This document shows positions 1-7,104 of a DNA stretch of 37,253 bases, in pieces. Numbering within the stretch: position 1 is the stretch's first letter; each line of letters starts with the position of its first letter. The notes beneath the pieces are model-generated. The model was not told the DNA's origin and did not search any database. It was given only the letters and a program-made list of their open reading frames with translations. A program made the translations under genes and the position numbers. Source of the DNA: JALZDI01 sp965653225 (GTDB taxonomy: Bacteria > Actinomycetota > Actinomycetes > Propionibacteriales > Nocardioidaceae); contig CBFGZI010000024.1 in the NCBI GenBank assembly GCA_965653225.1, positions 1 through 37,253 of the forward strand. The letters run 5' to 3'.

Positions 1-134
1 CCTGTCCGCGGCGCCGGAGCGGCTGCGCGGGGCAGCTCCACCTCCTCGAGAGACGGTGGCGGCCGCCGGCCGGTGCCCACCAGTGCCGCCGACTGGAGCC
101 GGCGCCACCACGTGTCCACGTCCACCGTGCTCAC
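1..134 (-). CDS. DUF5691-like protein, N-terminal fragment (runs off the window)
   Basis: This is a partial minus-strand gene. Its GTG start (134-132) overlaps the TGA stop of the SWIM gene in a GTGA arrangement. The 44 visible residues begin MSTVDVDTWWRRLQSAALVG and continue with a GTGRRPPP segment. A WW-R-L-QSAALVGT start is typical of DUF5691 proteins, which commonly follow SWIM zinc-finger genes in actinobacteria. The four-base overlap predicts translational coupling with the upstream SWIM gene. The function of DUF5691 is unknown. The family call rests on a short N-terminus and on neighbourhood, so it is moderately secure. Confidence 0.6.
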   Translation of the reverse strand, partial: MSTVDVDTWWRRLQSAALVGTGRRPPPSLEEVELPRAAAPAPRT

Positions 135-1441
135 AGTGCCACCAGCTGCCCCTCGACCTCCACGGCGAGCGGACGCGCGCCGCGCTCCTCGACCTCGGCG
201 AACACGGTCAGCGGCGCGCCACCCGACACCGCCAGCGCCAGCCAGGGCTCGGTCCCGGGCAGCAGCGGCAGCGACCGGTCCGCCTGGTCGACCAGGTGAG
301 ACACCGACATCCGGACGTCGGTGAGCACCACCGGCACCCGTGCCGCCCACGGGTTCACCGCCCACGCCTCGGCCGCCGCGGACAACGCGCCCGCGACGTC
401 GGCGCCCGCGGGCAGGCCCGCGCGGCTGGTGACCGGAACCGGGTCGCGCACGAAGCGCGCGCGGCGTGCGGTCGTACCCGGGTAGCGGGCGACCGTGGCC
501 TCCAGCACCGAGCCGACCACATGCGCCACCGGGAGCGCCTGACCGCCGGCGGCGAAGTCGAGCACCTGCAGCGTCTGGTGGGTGGTCTCGCCCCACAGCC
601 ACGTACGTTGCTGCTGCAGGCGGCCGTCGTCGCTGCGGTGCGCGCCGACGACGAGCCATCGGTCGGGGACGGCGTCGCGGGCCAGGATCTCGTCGCTGGG
701 GAACGGCCAGCCGATGTAGGCCCGCAGGTCACCCATCTCGTCCTCGGACAGCGACTCCCTGCTCGCCCAGGCGTGGGTGGCGGTCCACCACCGGCCGACC
801 ACAGAGAGCAGATGGTCGGCCCAGTCGTCGCGGGACCGTACGTCCGAGGCCAACGTCCGGACCTGCTCGGCCAGCCCCGGCAGCTGCGCGTCGACGAGCC
901 GGGCCGCGGCGCCGTCCCACCAGGTGTAGGGCTGGTGCCGTGCCGCCGCCGTGCCGCCACGCATCAGGTCGCCGAGCCAGAGCGCGAAGTCGGCCATGCC
1001 GCTGTCCATCAACGCCAGGCGCTCCTCGAGGCGTTTGGCGCGGGCGGCGGGGTCGGGGACCTTCTTCTGGGGCGCGGTCGCCGCGGCGGCTTCCTTGGCC
1101 GCGCGCTGAGCTGCCCGCTGAACGGCCCACTCGCCGGCGTAGGAAGCCGGGTCGGCCGAGTCCGGGACAGCGCCGCCCCCGTCGACCCACAGCAGCATCA
1201 GCGCGAGCGCGTGCTTGCACGGGAGCTTGCGGCTCGGACACGAGCAGCGGAACGCCGGTCCGGTGAGGTCGACCGACACCTGGTACGGCGTCTTTCCCGT
1301 ACCCTGGCACTTGCCCCACACCAGCGTCTCGTTCGCGCCGGTGTCGCTCCACGGTCCGGGTACGGCCAGACGCCGCGCGGCGTTCAGCGACGACGCATCG
1401 GGCGCCAGCTTCCTGACCTGCTCGTGGGTCCATCGGCTCAT
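131..1441 (-). CDS. SWIM zinc-finger protein
   Basis: The product has 436 residues. Near the N-terminus it carries the SWIM signature CxC...CxH: C66, C68, C75 and H77, within CSCPSRKLPCKHALAL. This fold binds zinc and usually mediates protein or nucleic-acid contacts. The rest is an alpha-helical, Trp-rich region without recognisable catalytic motifs, as is usual for actinobacterial SWIM proteins of 400-450 residues. The start is the ATG at 1441-1439 (MSRWTHEQVRKL). The gene overlaps the DUF5691-type gene by four bases, so the two form an operon. In many actinobacteria this pair lies beside MoxR-type AAA ATPase and VWA genes, which would be outside this window. The biochemical role is unknown. 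Confidence 0.85.
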   Translation of the reverse strand: MSRWTHEQVRKLAPDASSLNAARRLAVPGPWSDTGANETLVWGKCQGTGKTPYQVSVDLTGPAFRCSCPSRKLPCKHALALMLLWVDGGGAVPDSADPASYAGEWAVQRAAQRAAKEAAAATAPQKKVPDPAARAKRLEERLALMDSGMADFALWLGDLMRGGTAAARHQPYTWWDGAAARLVDAQLPGLAEQVRTLASDVRSRDDWADHLLSVVGRWWTATHAWASRESLSEDEMGDLRAYIGWPFPSDEILARDAVPDRWLVVGAHRSDDGRLQQQRTWLWGETTHQTLQVLDFAAGGQALPVAHVVGSVLEATVARYPGTTARRARFVRDPVPVTSRAGLPAGADVAGALSAAAEAWAVNPWAARVPVVLTDVRMSVSHLVDQADRSLPLLPGTEPWLALAVSGGAPLTVFAEVEERGARPLAVEVEGQLVAL

Positions 1442-1512
1442 GACCCGTCCATCATCCCCAAGAGCAGGGACGGAGCAGACAGCCGCGCCGCGGCAGAGCG
1501 CAGCGCCGAACG

Positions 1513-2871
1513 TCAGCGCCGGACGACGGTGATCAGCTGGTTCAGCCCGGGCCGGAACGTCGCGTTCTCGTGACCGAACACGTTGCCGTTGGTCACCAGG
1601 AACAGCGTCCTGGTCCCGGCCGCCCGCGGCCGCACGGCCACCGCCTCGTCACCGGAGCCACCGGCCGACGGCACCCGCAACGGTGTGAACGTCATCGCCT
1701 GGTTGATCAGCAGCACGTCGTCGGGGTTGCCGAGGGTGCGCGCCCAGCCCACGCCGTACACGTCCTGGTCGCCGTCCCCGTCGACGTCGCCGACCGCCAC
1801 CGAGCCGCCCGTGCCGCCACCGAGCAGGTTGCCCAGCGGCACCCGCGGGCCGAAGGACCCACCGCGGAACGGGTGGTAGCCGAAGCCGTCGGCGGAGGCG
1901 GTGACGATGTCGTTGTCCCCGTCGCGGTCCAGGTCGGCGACCACGGCGTCGTCCACCGGCTCGGCGAGCCGGTGTCGGGCGGTCACGTCCACAAGCCGGC
2001 CGCGCTCGTTGCGGTACAGCCGGGCCGACTCGCCCCGGTCCCTGCAGGCCAGCAGGTCCTGCCAGCCGTCGTGGTTGAAGTCCAGTGCCACCGCGCACCG
2101 GTTACCGACGGCGAGGGCGAAGCGGCCCGCGTGCGGGGCGTAGCGGAAGCCGGTGCCGTGCCGGTTGATGAAGATCTTGCTGCCCTCGTTCGGCAGCCGG
2201 TTGCCGGGCTGGTTGCACGGGTCGGCAGGGTCGTCGCGCGGTTGCTCGTTGCCCAGGAACAGGTCAGGGAACCGGTCGCCGTTGACGTTGAGGAACTCCA
2301 CGTCACGCCCGCGACCGCACAGATCGCCAACACCCCACCTGGTGCCGACCTCGCGGAAACGGCCGCGGCTGGTCTGCAGCCACAGCTCGTTGTCGCGGCC
2401 GCGCTTCACCACGTTGACACGCATCCGTCCGGTGGAGCAGTACGCGTCCGGCAGACCGTTGCGGTCCACGTCGGCCCAGTCGCAGTCGTGCCGGTCGATG
2501 TGCCCGCGCCCCATGCCGGTGGGCCACGCCGTCCGGGCGACCCGCACGTAGCGGCCCCGGCCCGGGTTGCGCTTCAGCACAGCCCCGTCGCTGTGGTTGC
2601 CGATCCACACGTCCTGGCGGCCGTCGCGGTTGTAGTCGACCGGCACGGCGCCGTACGTCTCCACCCGCCGGCCTTGCAGCCCGAACCGGCGTGCGCGGTC
2701 CACCGCCACCAGCCGCGCGGCCACCTTCACCGGTGCTATGGCCTTCACCGCCCCCACCGACTTCACCGCCCCCGCCGGCTGACGCGCGGCTACGGCCACC
2801 TGAGTAGAGCCCGCGGCGACCACCGCGCCCGCAAGCAGTGCTGCAGCCGCGACCATGCTGCTTCGCCCCAT
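1513..2871 (-). CDS. Secreted FG-GAP/VCBS repeat protein
   Basis: The product has 452 residues. An N-terminal signal peptide (MGRSSMVAAAALLAGAVVAA, cleavage probably after AVA near residue 29) is followed by a short Val/Lys/Ala linker with three GAVK/APVK-like repeats. The body contains at least six calcium-binding FG-GAP loops of the form DxNxDGxxD, including VDYNRDGRQD, ADVDRNGLPD, LDFNHDGWQD, ADLDRDGDND and GDVDGDGDQD. Such repeats fold as blades of an integrin-like beta-propeller, so this is probably an extracellular calcium-binding propeller. No enzymatic domain is visible. A GAGGGGGG Shine-Dalgarno sequence precedes the ATG at 2871. The gene lies 71 bases downstream of the SWIM gene's start, on the same strand, and is probably transcribed separately. 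Confidence 0.85.
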   Translation of the reverse strand: MGRSSMVAAAALLAGAVVAAGSTQVAVAARQPAGAVKSVGAVKAIAPVKVAARLVAVDRARRFGLQGRRVETYGAVPVDYNRDGRQDVWIGNHSDGAVLKRNPGRGRYVRVARTAWPTGMGRGHIDRHDCDWADVDRNGLPDAYCSTGRMRVNVVKRGRDNELWLQTSRGRFREVGTRWGVGDLCGRGRDVEFLNVNGDRFPDLFLGNEQPRDDPADPCNQPGNRLPNEGSKIFINRHGTGFRYAPHAGRFALAVGNRCAVALDFNHDGWQDLLACRDRGESARLYRNERGRLVDVTARHRLAEPVDDAVVADLDRDGDNDIVTASADGFGYHPFRGGSFGPRVPLGNLLGGGTGGSVAVGDVDGDGDQDVYGVGWARTLGNPDDVLLINQAMTFTPLRVPSAGGSGDEAVAVRPRAAGTRTLFLVTNGNVFGHENATFRPGLNQLITVVRR

Positions 2872-3068
2872 GATTCCCCCCTCGGCGCAGATACGCCCGC
2901 CCCAGAAGCGTAGGTGTGGGCAGGGCCGGTATGTGGCGAAATCACAGAGACCGCCGACCGACCCCTCAGGCCGGACCGAGTCGATACGCCATACTGGGCA
3001 GGCACCGGTGAGGGCGAGTCACAGCGATGCTGTCCCCAGGGTTCTCCGGACTGAAGTCCTCATCGCCC

Positions 3069-3144
3069 GGGCCTCTAGCTCAACTGGCAGAGCAGCGGAC
3101 TTTTAATCCGCGGGTTGTGGGTTCGAGTCCCACGGGGCCTACCA
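3069..3144 (+). tRNA. tRNA-Lys (anticodon UUU), CCA encoded
   Basis: A full cloverleaf is readable. The acceptor GGGCCTC (3069-3075) pairs with GGGGCCT (3134-3140), with G-U wobbles. The D arm is GCTC/GAGC. The anticodon stem GCGGA/TCCGC encloses the loop CTTTTAA, giving anticodon TTT. The T arm is GTGGG-TTCGAGT-CCCAC. Discriminator A is followed by an encoded CCA. A weak CATACT at 2990-2995 could be the -10 box. tRNA-Lys genes are common integration targets, but no integrase or duplicated 3' end is visible next to this one. Confidence 0.95.
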
Positions 3145-3268
3145 AACCCCCAGGTCAAAGGCCATAAGGGGCTTCTGGGACTCCGGCGAGACGGCGACAA
3201 GTGCCTAACCTGTTACCGAAGTCGGCGGCGAGGTCGTACGAGCCCGCCGCGAACAGACCCGGTTCGGC

Positions 3269-3743
3269 TCAGCCCTGGCAGCAGTCGTCGGCGCAGCCGC
3301 CACCGGGCTCGTCGGCGCTCGCCAGCAGTGCAGTACTCGCCGGCTCGCAGCACCCTTCGCCACGCCAGGCCTCGAGGCCCTCACGAGCCGCGACGGCAGC
3401 GATCACCAGGCCCGCGAGCGGGTCGGCCCACGACCAGCCGAGGACGGCGTTGAGCACGAGCCCCACCAGCAGTACGCCGGACAGGTAGGTGCACAGCAGC
3501 GTCTGGGCTGTCGGCGACCACCGCGTTGGATCCCAGCGCTCGGCCCGTACGCCGTTGCGCCAACGACAACAGCGGCATCACCAGCAGCGAGGCGACCGCC
3601 GGACCGATCCCGACCGGCGACGCCTCCGGGTCCGCACCGCCCAGCAGTGCCCGTCCGGACTCGAACGTGACGTAGGCGGCGAGCGCGAAGAACGATGCCG
3701 GCGGTCCGGGTCGGCGGTCCAGGCGCTCGTCGTCGCGGTCATG
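3269..3743 (-). pseudogene. Broken CDF-family cation-efflux gene
   Basis: Two minus-strand frames together match the C-terminal half of a cation diffusion facilitator (Zn/Co/Cd exporter of the inner membrane). One frame (about 3515-3700) encodes SFFALAAYVTFESGRALL and then LGSNAVVADS. The other (3269-3515) encodes CTYLSGVLLVGLVLNAVLG, a WADPLAGLVIAAVA helix and a Cys-rich tail (GEGCC, CADDCC). The frames join if one C is removed from the run GACAGCCCAGAC near 3508-3514. The first transmembrane helices and the N-terminal metal-binding motif are absent: upstream of about 3700 the reading frame turns into Arg/Pro/Asp-rich sequence. A frameshift plus a missing N-terminus indicates a decayed gene. 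The frameshift alone could be a sequencing error, but the missing start could not. Confidence 0.7.
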
Positions 3744-3849
3744 CTTGCGCCTCAGCGCAGCTCGACCGCGTCGCCGGTCGCGGCCAGCAGCGCCTCCGAC
3801 GCCGAGAGCACCTTCAGCACCGCCTCCGGGTAGGTCAGCGACCACATGC

Positions 3850-4569
3850 TCAGTCGGCGTCGCCCTCGAGTCGTAGTCGTCCTGACACGATGTCGCGTGC
3901 CACCGCGCTGATCGGCTGCTCCGTCGCGAACGCATGGCCGCGCAGTCGGTCCAGTGCCTCGTCGGCGGCGACGTCCAGGTCGCCCATGATGACGCCGACG
4001 GCTTGATGGATCTCCGGCTGGAATCCGGTACCAGGCCCGACGGTCCACGGTCCGGGCTCGTCGAGCGACTCCGGGCCGCCCGATCGCAGGATCTCCGTGG
4101 CCGCGTCCGCGATATCCCGGAAGTCCTCGTACTGGTCGACCGTGAGGTCGCCGATGCTGCCGCGGTACAGCGAGAGGGCACCCAGGCACTTCTCGCCCGC
4201 AGACAGCGGGAGCACGAACACCGCGGCTGCGCCGGCCCGCACCGCAGCCGGGGCGAACAACCGCCACCGGCGGTGCGAGACGTCGCCCAGATCCGACTCC
4301 AGCACCGGGAAGGTGGACTCCAACGCATCGACGACCGGACCCTCGGCCAGACTCAGCTGCAGCTCCTCCAGGCGCATGCTGACCGCATCGGTGCCCCACA
4401 CCGCGCTCGTCACGTGCTCTGCCGCGCCGGCGGCCACACTCAGCCAGGCACCGGAGACTCCGGTGGCGGTCAGGCACAGCCTGCACACCGCCTTCGCCCG
4501 CAACAGCGGGTCCAGGGTCGAATGCACGTCAGCCAGCGCGGCCAGTCTCGCCCGATCCGCGGAGAACAT
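3850..4569 (-). CDS. GAF-ANTAR transcription antitermination regulator
   Basis: The product has 239 residues from the ATG at 4569 (MFSADRARLAAL), which has GGAGGGG eight bases upstream. A GTG at 4602 would add 11 residues but has no comparable ribosome-binding site. Residues about 30-150 form a GAF sensor domain (EGPVVDALEST, RWRLFAPAAVRAGAAAVFVLPL). The C-terminal 60 residues are an ANTAR RNA-binding domain with the conserved pattern HQAVGVIMGDLDVAADEALD and ISAVARDIVSGRL. ANTAR proteins bind paired hairpins in nascent RNA and prevent termination. No receiver domain is present, so the input must be a GAF ligand or partner. It is the last of three tandem ANTAR genes and is separated from the second by 148 bases, so it may have its own promoter. 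Confidence 0.9.
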   Translation of the reverse strand: MFSADRARLAALADVHSTLDPLLRAKAVCRLCLTATGVSGAWLSVAAGAAEHVTSAVWGTDAVSMRLEELQLSLAEGPVVDALESTFPVLESDLGDVSHRRWRLFAPAAVRAGAAAVFVLPLSAGEKCLGALSLYRGSIGDLTVDQYEDFRDIADAATEILRSGGPESLDEPGPWTVGPGTGFQPEIHQAVGVIMGDLDVAADEALDRLRGHAFATEQPISAVARDIVSGRLRLEGDAD

Positions 4570-4717
4570 GTTCGGAGCCCCTCCGGTCCTCCCCACGACC
4601 ACTTCGTGCTGCCTTCACACCGTGGTCCGATGCTACGACGCGTGAAGATTAGCCCCGCGTTCGTAGGGCGGGCAAAAGACGTTGCACACCCACAAGTGTG
4701 ACCACGACGCGGGTTAC

Positions 4718-5470
4718 TCAGCCACGGTGTCGTGTCAGTCGCGCCCGCTCCTGACCCGACACTGCGAACGCGCTGCAGTCGCTGACCAGAACCTCCTGGG
4801 CGACCTCGGTCAAGCGCCGGCGGGAGTTGCGGGCGTGCTGCCTGAGCCGCGCGAACGCCTCGTCGACACCGATCCCGAGTGCCGCGGACAGCACACCCTT
4901 GGCCTGCTCGATCACGATGCGGCTGGACAGCGCACCCTCGAGCTGCTCGGTGAGGAGCTCGCTGGTCTGCGCTTCGCGGTTCTGCAGGATCGCAATGGTC
5001 GCGGCGTCTGCCAGCGCCTGCGCGACCACCCGGTCCCGGGAATGGACGGGCGCGAGTGCGGCCGGCCCGAGCAGCGCCAGTACGCCGATGACCTCACCGC
5101 GCAGCCGCATCGGCAGGGCCAGCACGCTCTCGTAGCCTCCGGCCACAGCCTCCGCTGTGAACTGCGGCCACCGGTCGGCGTACTCGCCCACCGACCCGAC
5201 CTCGACCGGGTCGCCGCTGCGGTAACAGTCCGCGGCCGGGCCCTGTTCGGTCTGGACCTGCAACAGGCCCAGCGGGGCGGCGGCGTGGTCGGAGGAGGCC
5301 ACCAGATGAAGGTCGTCGATGGTCTCGCCGAGCGACAACCCCACGACCGAGGCGTCGAGCAGCTCGACACACCCCGACACCAACGTGTGGAAGAGATCCA
5401 GCACGTCGAAATCTTCGACCAGCGTGTCCGCCATCTCGACGAACAGCCGCGCCAACCGGTCAGTATCCAT
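4718..5470 (-). CDS. GAF-ANTAR transcription antitermination regulator
   Basis: The product has 250 residues from the ATG at 5470 (MDTDRLARLFVEMADTLVED), with GGAGAG five bases upstream. A GTG at 5497 would overlap the upstream gene's TGA as GTGA and add nine residues, and this coupled start cannot be excluded. The GAF domain covers about residues 15-150 (LFHTLVSGCVELLDASVVGL, GYESVLALPMRLRGEVIGVL). A canonical ANTAR domain follows (IEQAKGVLSAALGIGVDEAF, RLTEVAQEVL). This is the most typical ANTAR domain of the group, with the AKG-L-A pattern intact. It is probably co-transcribed with 5494-6234. The bound signal and RNA targets are unknown. Confidence 0.92.
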   Translation of the reverse strand: MDTDRLARLFVEMADTLVEDFDVLDLFHTLVSGCVELLDASVVGLSLGETIDDLHLVASSDHAAAPLGLLQVQTEQGPAADCYRSGDPVEVGSVGEYADRWPQFTAEAVAGGYESVLALPMRLRGEVIGVLALLGPAALAPVHSRDRVVAQALADAATIAILQNREAQTSELLTEQLEGALSSRIVIEQAKGVLSAALGIGVDEAFARLRQHARNSRRRLTEVAQEVLVSDCSAFAVSGQERARLTRHRG

Positions 5471-5493
5471 CCATTCTCTCCAGGCTGCGATTC

Positions 5494-6234
5494 TCACGCC
5501 TCGTCGCCGTTGCTTGCAACCCCGCCCTGGTCAGCGTCCAGACGGAGCCGCCCGGACATGATCGCGGCCGCGACCTGCGCGATCGGCTGTCCGGTGGCAT
5601 AGGCATACCCGCACAACCGCGAGTACGCGTCCACGACGTCCACGCCCAGGTGCCAGCTGGTGGCACCTACCGCCTGGTAGACCTCGGCGCGGAACCGTGA
5701 ACGGTCCCCGACCACCCACAAAAAGGCCTCGGCCGCGTCCTCGCCGGGGTCGCCCAACGCCAGCAGCACCGACGCCGCGTCCGCCAGCTTGCGGGCATCC
5801 TGCAGCTGTTCGGTGCTCAGACCGCCCGGGCGATCGGCGTACAGCAACAGCGAGCCCACCGGGATCGCACCCGCACGCACCACGAACGCGAATACCGCTC
5901 GCACCCCCTCGGCGACCGCAGCCGGAGCGAACCACGGCCACCGGGCCTCCGGCTGCACCTCGAGGTCGGGCACCAGCACACTTCGGCGACGTCGGACGGC
6001 GTCCACCCCGGGGCCCTCGGAGAAGTCCGACTGCAGGTCCTGGAGCCGGATACTCACCGCGTCGGTCGCCGCCACCGTGCTGCGGCTGCCGTCCATCGTG
6101 ATCCCCAGCGAGGCGCCGCTCATCTCCGTCACCTGGACGGAGACTGCACACAGGCGCTGCACACGCGTCATGGGATCCGCATCCGGACGACCGTCCAGCA
6201 GCGCGACCAGACCTGCCCAGCTCTCCGGGAGCAC
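5494..6234 (-). CDS. GAF-ANTAR-like regulator with a divergent ANTAR domain
   Basis: The product has 246 residues from the GTG at 6234-6232 (MLPESWAGLVALLDG), chosen because GGAGGG lies five bases upstream. The open frame extends further but encodes Arg-rich sequence. A GAF domain spans residues about 20-150 (GASLGITMDG, EGPGVDAVRR, RWPWFAPAAVAEGVRAVFAF). It closely resembles the GAF domain of 3850-4569, so the two look like paralogues. The C-terminal ANTAR-like helices read YQAVGATSWHLGVDVVDAYS and PIAQVAAAIMSGRLRL. The second helix of the motif is altered compared with the other three ANTAR proteins here. It is first in the ANTAR cluster and overlaps the possible GTG start of the next gene. 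Confidence 0.85.
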   Translation of the reverse strand: MLPESWAGLVALLDGRPDADPMTRVQRLCAVSVQVTEMSGASLGITMDGSRSTVAATDAVSIRLQDLQSDFSEGPGVDAVRRRRSVLVPDLEVQPEARWPWFAPAAVAEGVRAVFAFVVRAGAIPVGSLLLYADRPGGLSTEQLQDARKLADAASVLLALGDPGEDAAEAFLWVVGDRSRFRAEVYQAVGATSWHLGVDVVDAYSRLCGYAYATGQPIAQVAAAIMSGRLRLDADQGGVASNGDEA

Positions 6235-6442
6235 CGTGACCCTCCACGCAACACAACGACCCTGCCGCGCCCGTGGCACCCCCGAGCGGCGCTTCTGGGC
6301 GACGCTCCAACGTAAAGTATCGGACGCAGCGCGTGCCCTGTACAACGGCCCTCGCGGCAGCACCATCCCAGCGGTCGCGCACTCGTCACATGTGGCCGCC
6401 TCGGCATGGTCTGCTCAGTCAACCGGTCCTAGACTCGATTCC
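6235..6442. other. Divergent intergenic region between the ANTAR cluster and the first heptad-repeat gene
   Basis: These 208 bases separate the minus-strand ANTAR cluster from the plus-strand heptad-repeat gene, so both promoters should lie here. On the plus strand a TAGACT box sits seven bases before the GTG start (see the separate promoter entry). No convincing coding sequence or large hairpin is seen. Confidence 0.5.
6430..6435 (+). promoter_or_regulatory. Putative -10 box for a leaderless heptad-repeat transcript
   Basis: TAGACT fits the actinobacterial TANNNT -10 consensus and ends seven bases before the GTG at 6443. That places the expected transcription start at or next to the start codon, which is the usual arrangement for leaderless mRNAs. 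The -35 region (TGGTCT at 6407-6412, 17-base spacer) is weak. Confidence 0.4.
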
Positions 6443-7039
6443 GTGACCAGCGTCGAGGACGACGCGACAGAGTTGCCAGGCTTGTCAGCGCTACGGGCGA
6501 AGATGCGGCGACAGCGCCGGGACGCCGCGGTGTTGCGTGCCCACATGGCCCGGCTCCGGGCCGACGCGGCGCAGGCCAGGGCCGTGGCCCAGAACATGCG
6601 CGAGGAAGCCGCCCAGATGCGGATACGTCGCGCCGCGGATCTGGAGATGGACGCCCGTTCCCGAGCCCGTCGAGCAGAGGAGCGAGAGTCAGCCCTCGAG
6701 ATGCGTCGGCTGGCCAGCGACGAGCTCGAGCGGACAGCGACGATCATCGCCCGAGAGGCGGCAGCCGACGAACGCGACCGCATCGCCGACGCACGTGACC
6801 GGGCAGCCAACCACAGAGAGGCCGCCGCAGACGCGCGTGACCGCAGCGCCGACGAACGCGACCGTACCGCCGACAAGCGTGAGGGCGCCGCCGACGAGCG
6901 TGACCGTATTGCCGACGACCGCGACCGCATCGCCGACACCCGGGAGACGGCAGCGGATGAGCGCGAGCGCATCGCCGATGACCGGGAGGGCGCCGCCGAC
7001 GAACGCGACCGCGCCGCGGGGACAACGCCGGCGAGCTGA
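6443..7039 (+). CDS. Charged heptad-repeat protein (ADERDRI-type)
   Basis: The product has 198 residues from the GTG at 6443. Residues 1-110 are helical, Arg/Ala-rich and contain no Cys or Trp. From about residue 108 to the end, a seven-residue unit of the form ADERDRI/ADDRDRI/ADKREGA repeats roughly 12 times with no breaks. Hydrophobic residues fall only at two adjacent positions per heptad and the other five are charged. This predicts a long, straight charged helix or an atypical coiled coil, not a globular enzyme. There is no signal peptide or membrane segment. It lacks a recognised Pfam-type domain and its role is unknown. It is transcribed away from the ANTAR cluster and has a paralogue at 12005-12886. 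The minus strand is also open here because of the repeat composition; that frame is a shadow. Confidence 0.75.
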   Translation: MTSVEDDATELPGLSALRAKMRRQRRDAAVLRAHMARLRADAAQARAVAQNMREEAAQMRIRRAADLEMDARSRARRAEERESALEMRRLASDELERTATIIAREAAADERDRIADARDRAANHREAAADARDRSADERDRTADKREGAADERDRIADDRDRIADTRETAADERERIADDREGAADERDRAAGTTPAS

Positions 7040-7049
7040 TCAGCACACG

Positions 7050-7087
7050 GCAACGGCGGGGCACGGTTGCCCGTGCCCCGCCGTTGC
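7050..7087. terminator. Bidirectional terminator hairpin
   Basis: A perfect 17-base inverted repeat (GCAACGGCGGGGCACGG at 7050-7066 and its complement at 7071-7087) encloses a TTGC tetraloop. It sits between two convergent genes, 10 bases after the heptad-gene stop and 17 bases beyond the stop of the large secreted gene. There is no T-tract, which is common for actinobacterial hairpin terminators. Confidence 0.75.
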
Positions 7088-7104
7088 GCGGGATCACCCG
7101 ATGC

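Noticed and set aside
3069..3144. A possible integrated element at tRNA-Lys
   Set aside because: No integrase, no duplicated tRNA 3' end and no mobile-element genes were found in the window.
3752..3847. A 31-residue minus-strand frame (MWSLTYPEAVLKVLSASEAL...) starting three bases after the ANTAR stop
   Set aside because: No Shine-Dalgarno sequence, no recognisable domain, and it lies between an ANTAR gene and a pseudogene. It could be a remnant, but coding is not supported.
6415..7053. Long minus-strand Ser/Arg-rich frame opposite the heptad gene (and the similar one at 12196-12879)
   Set aside because: The repetitive high-GC coding sequence keeps the opposite strand open. These frames are shadows of the heptad genes with no promoter or domain.
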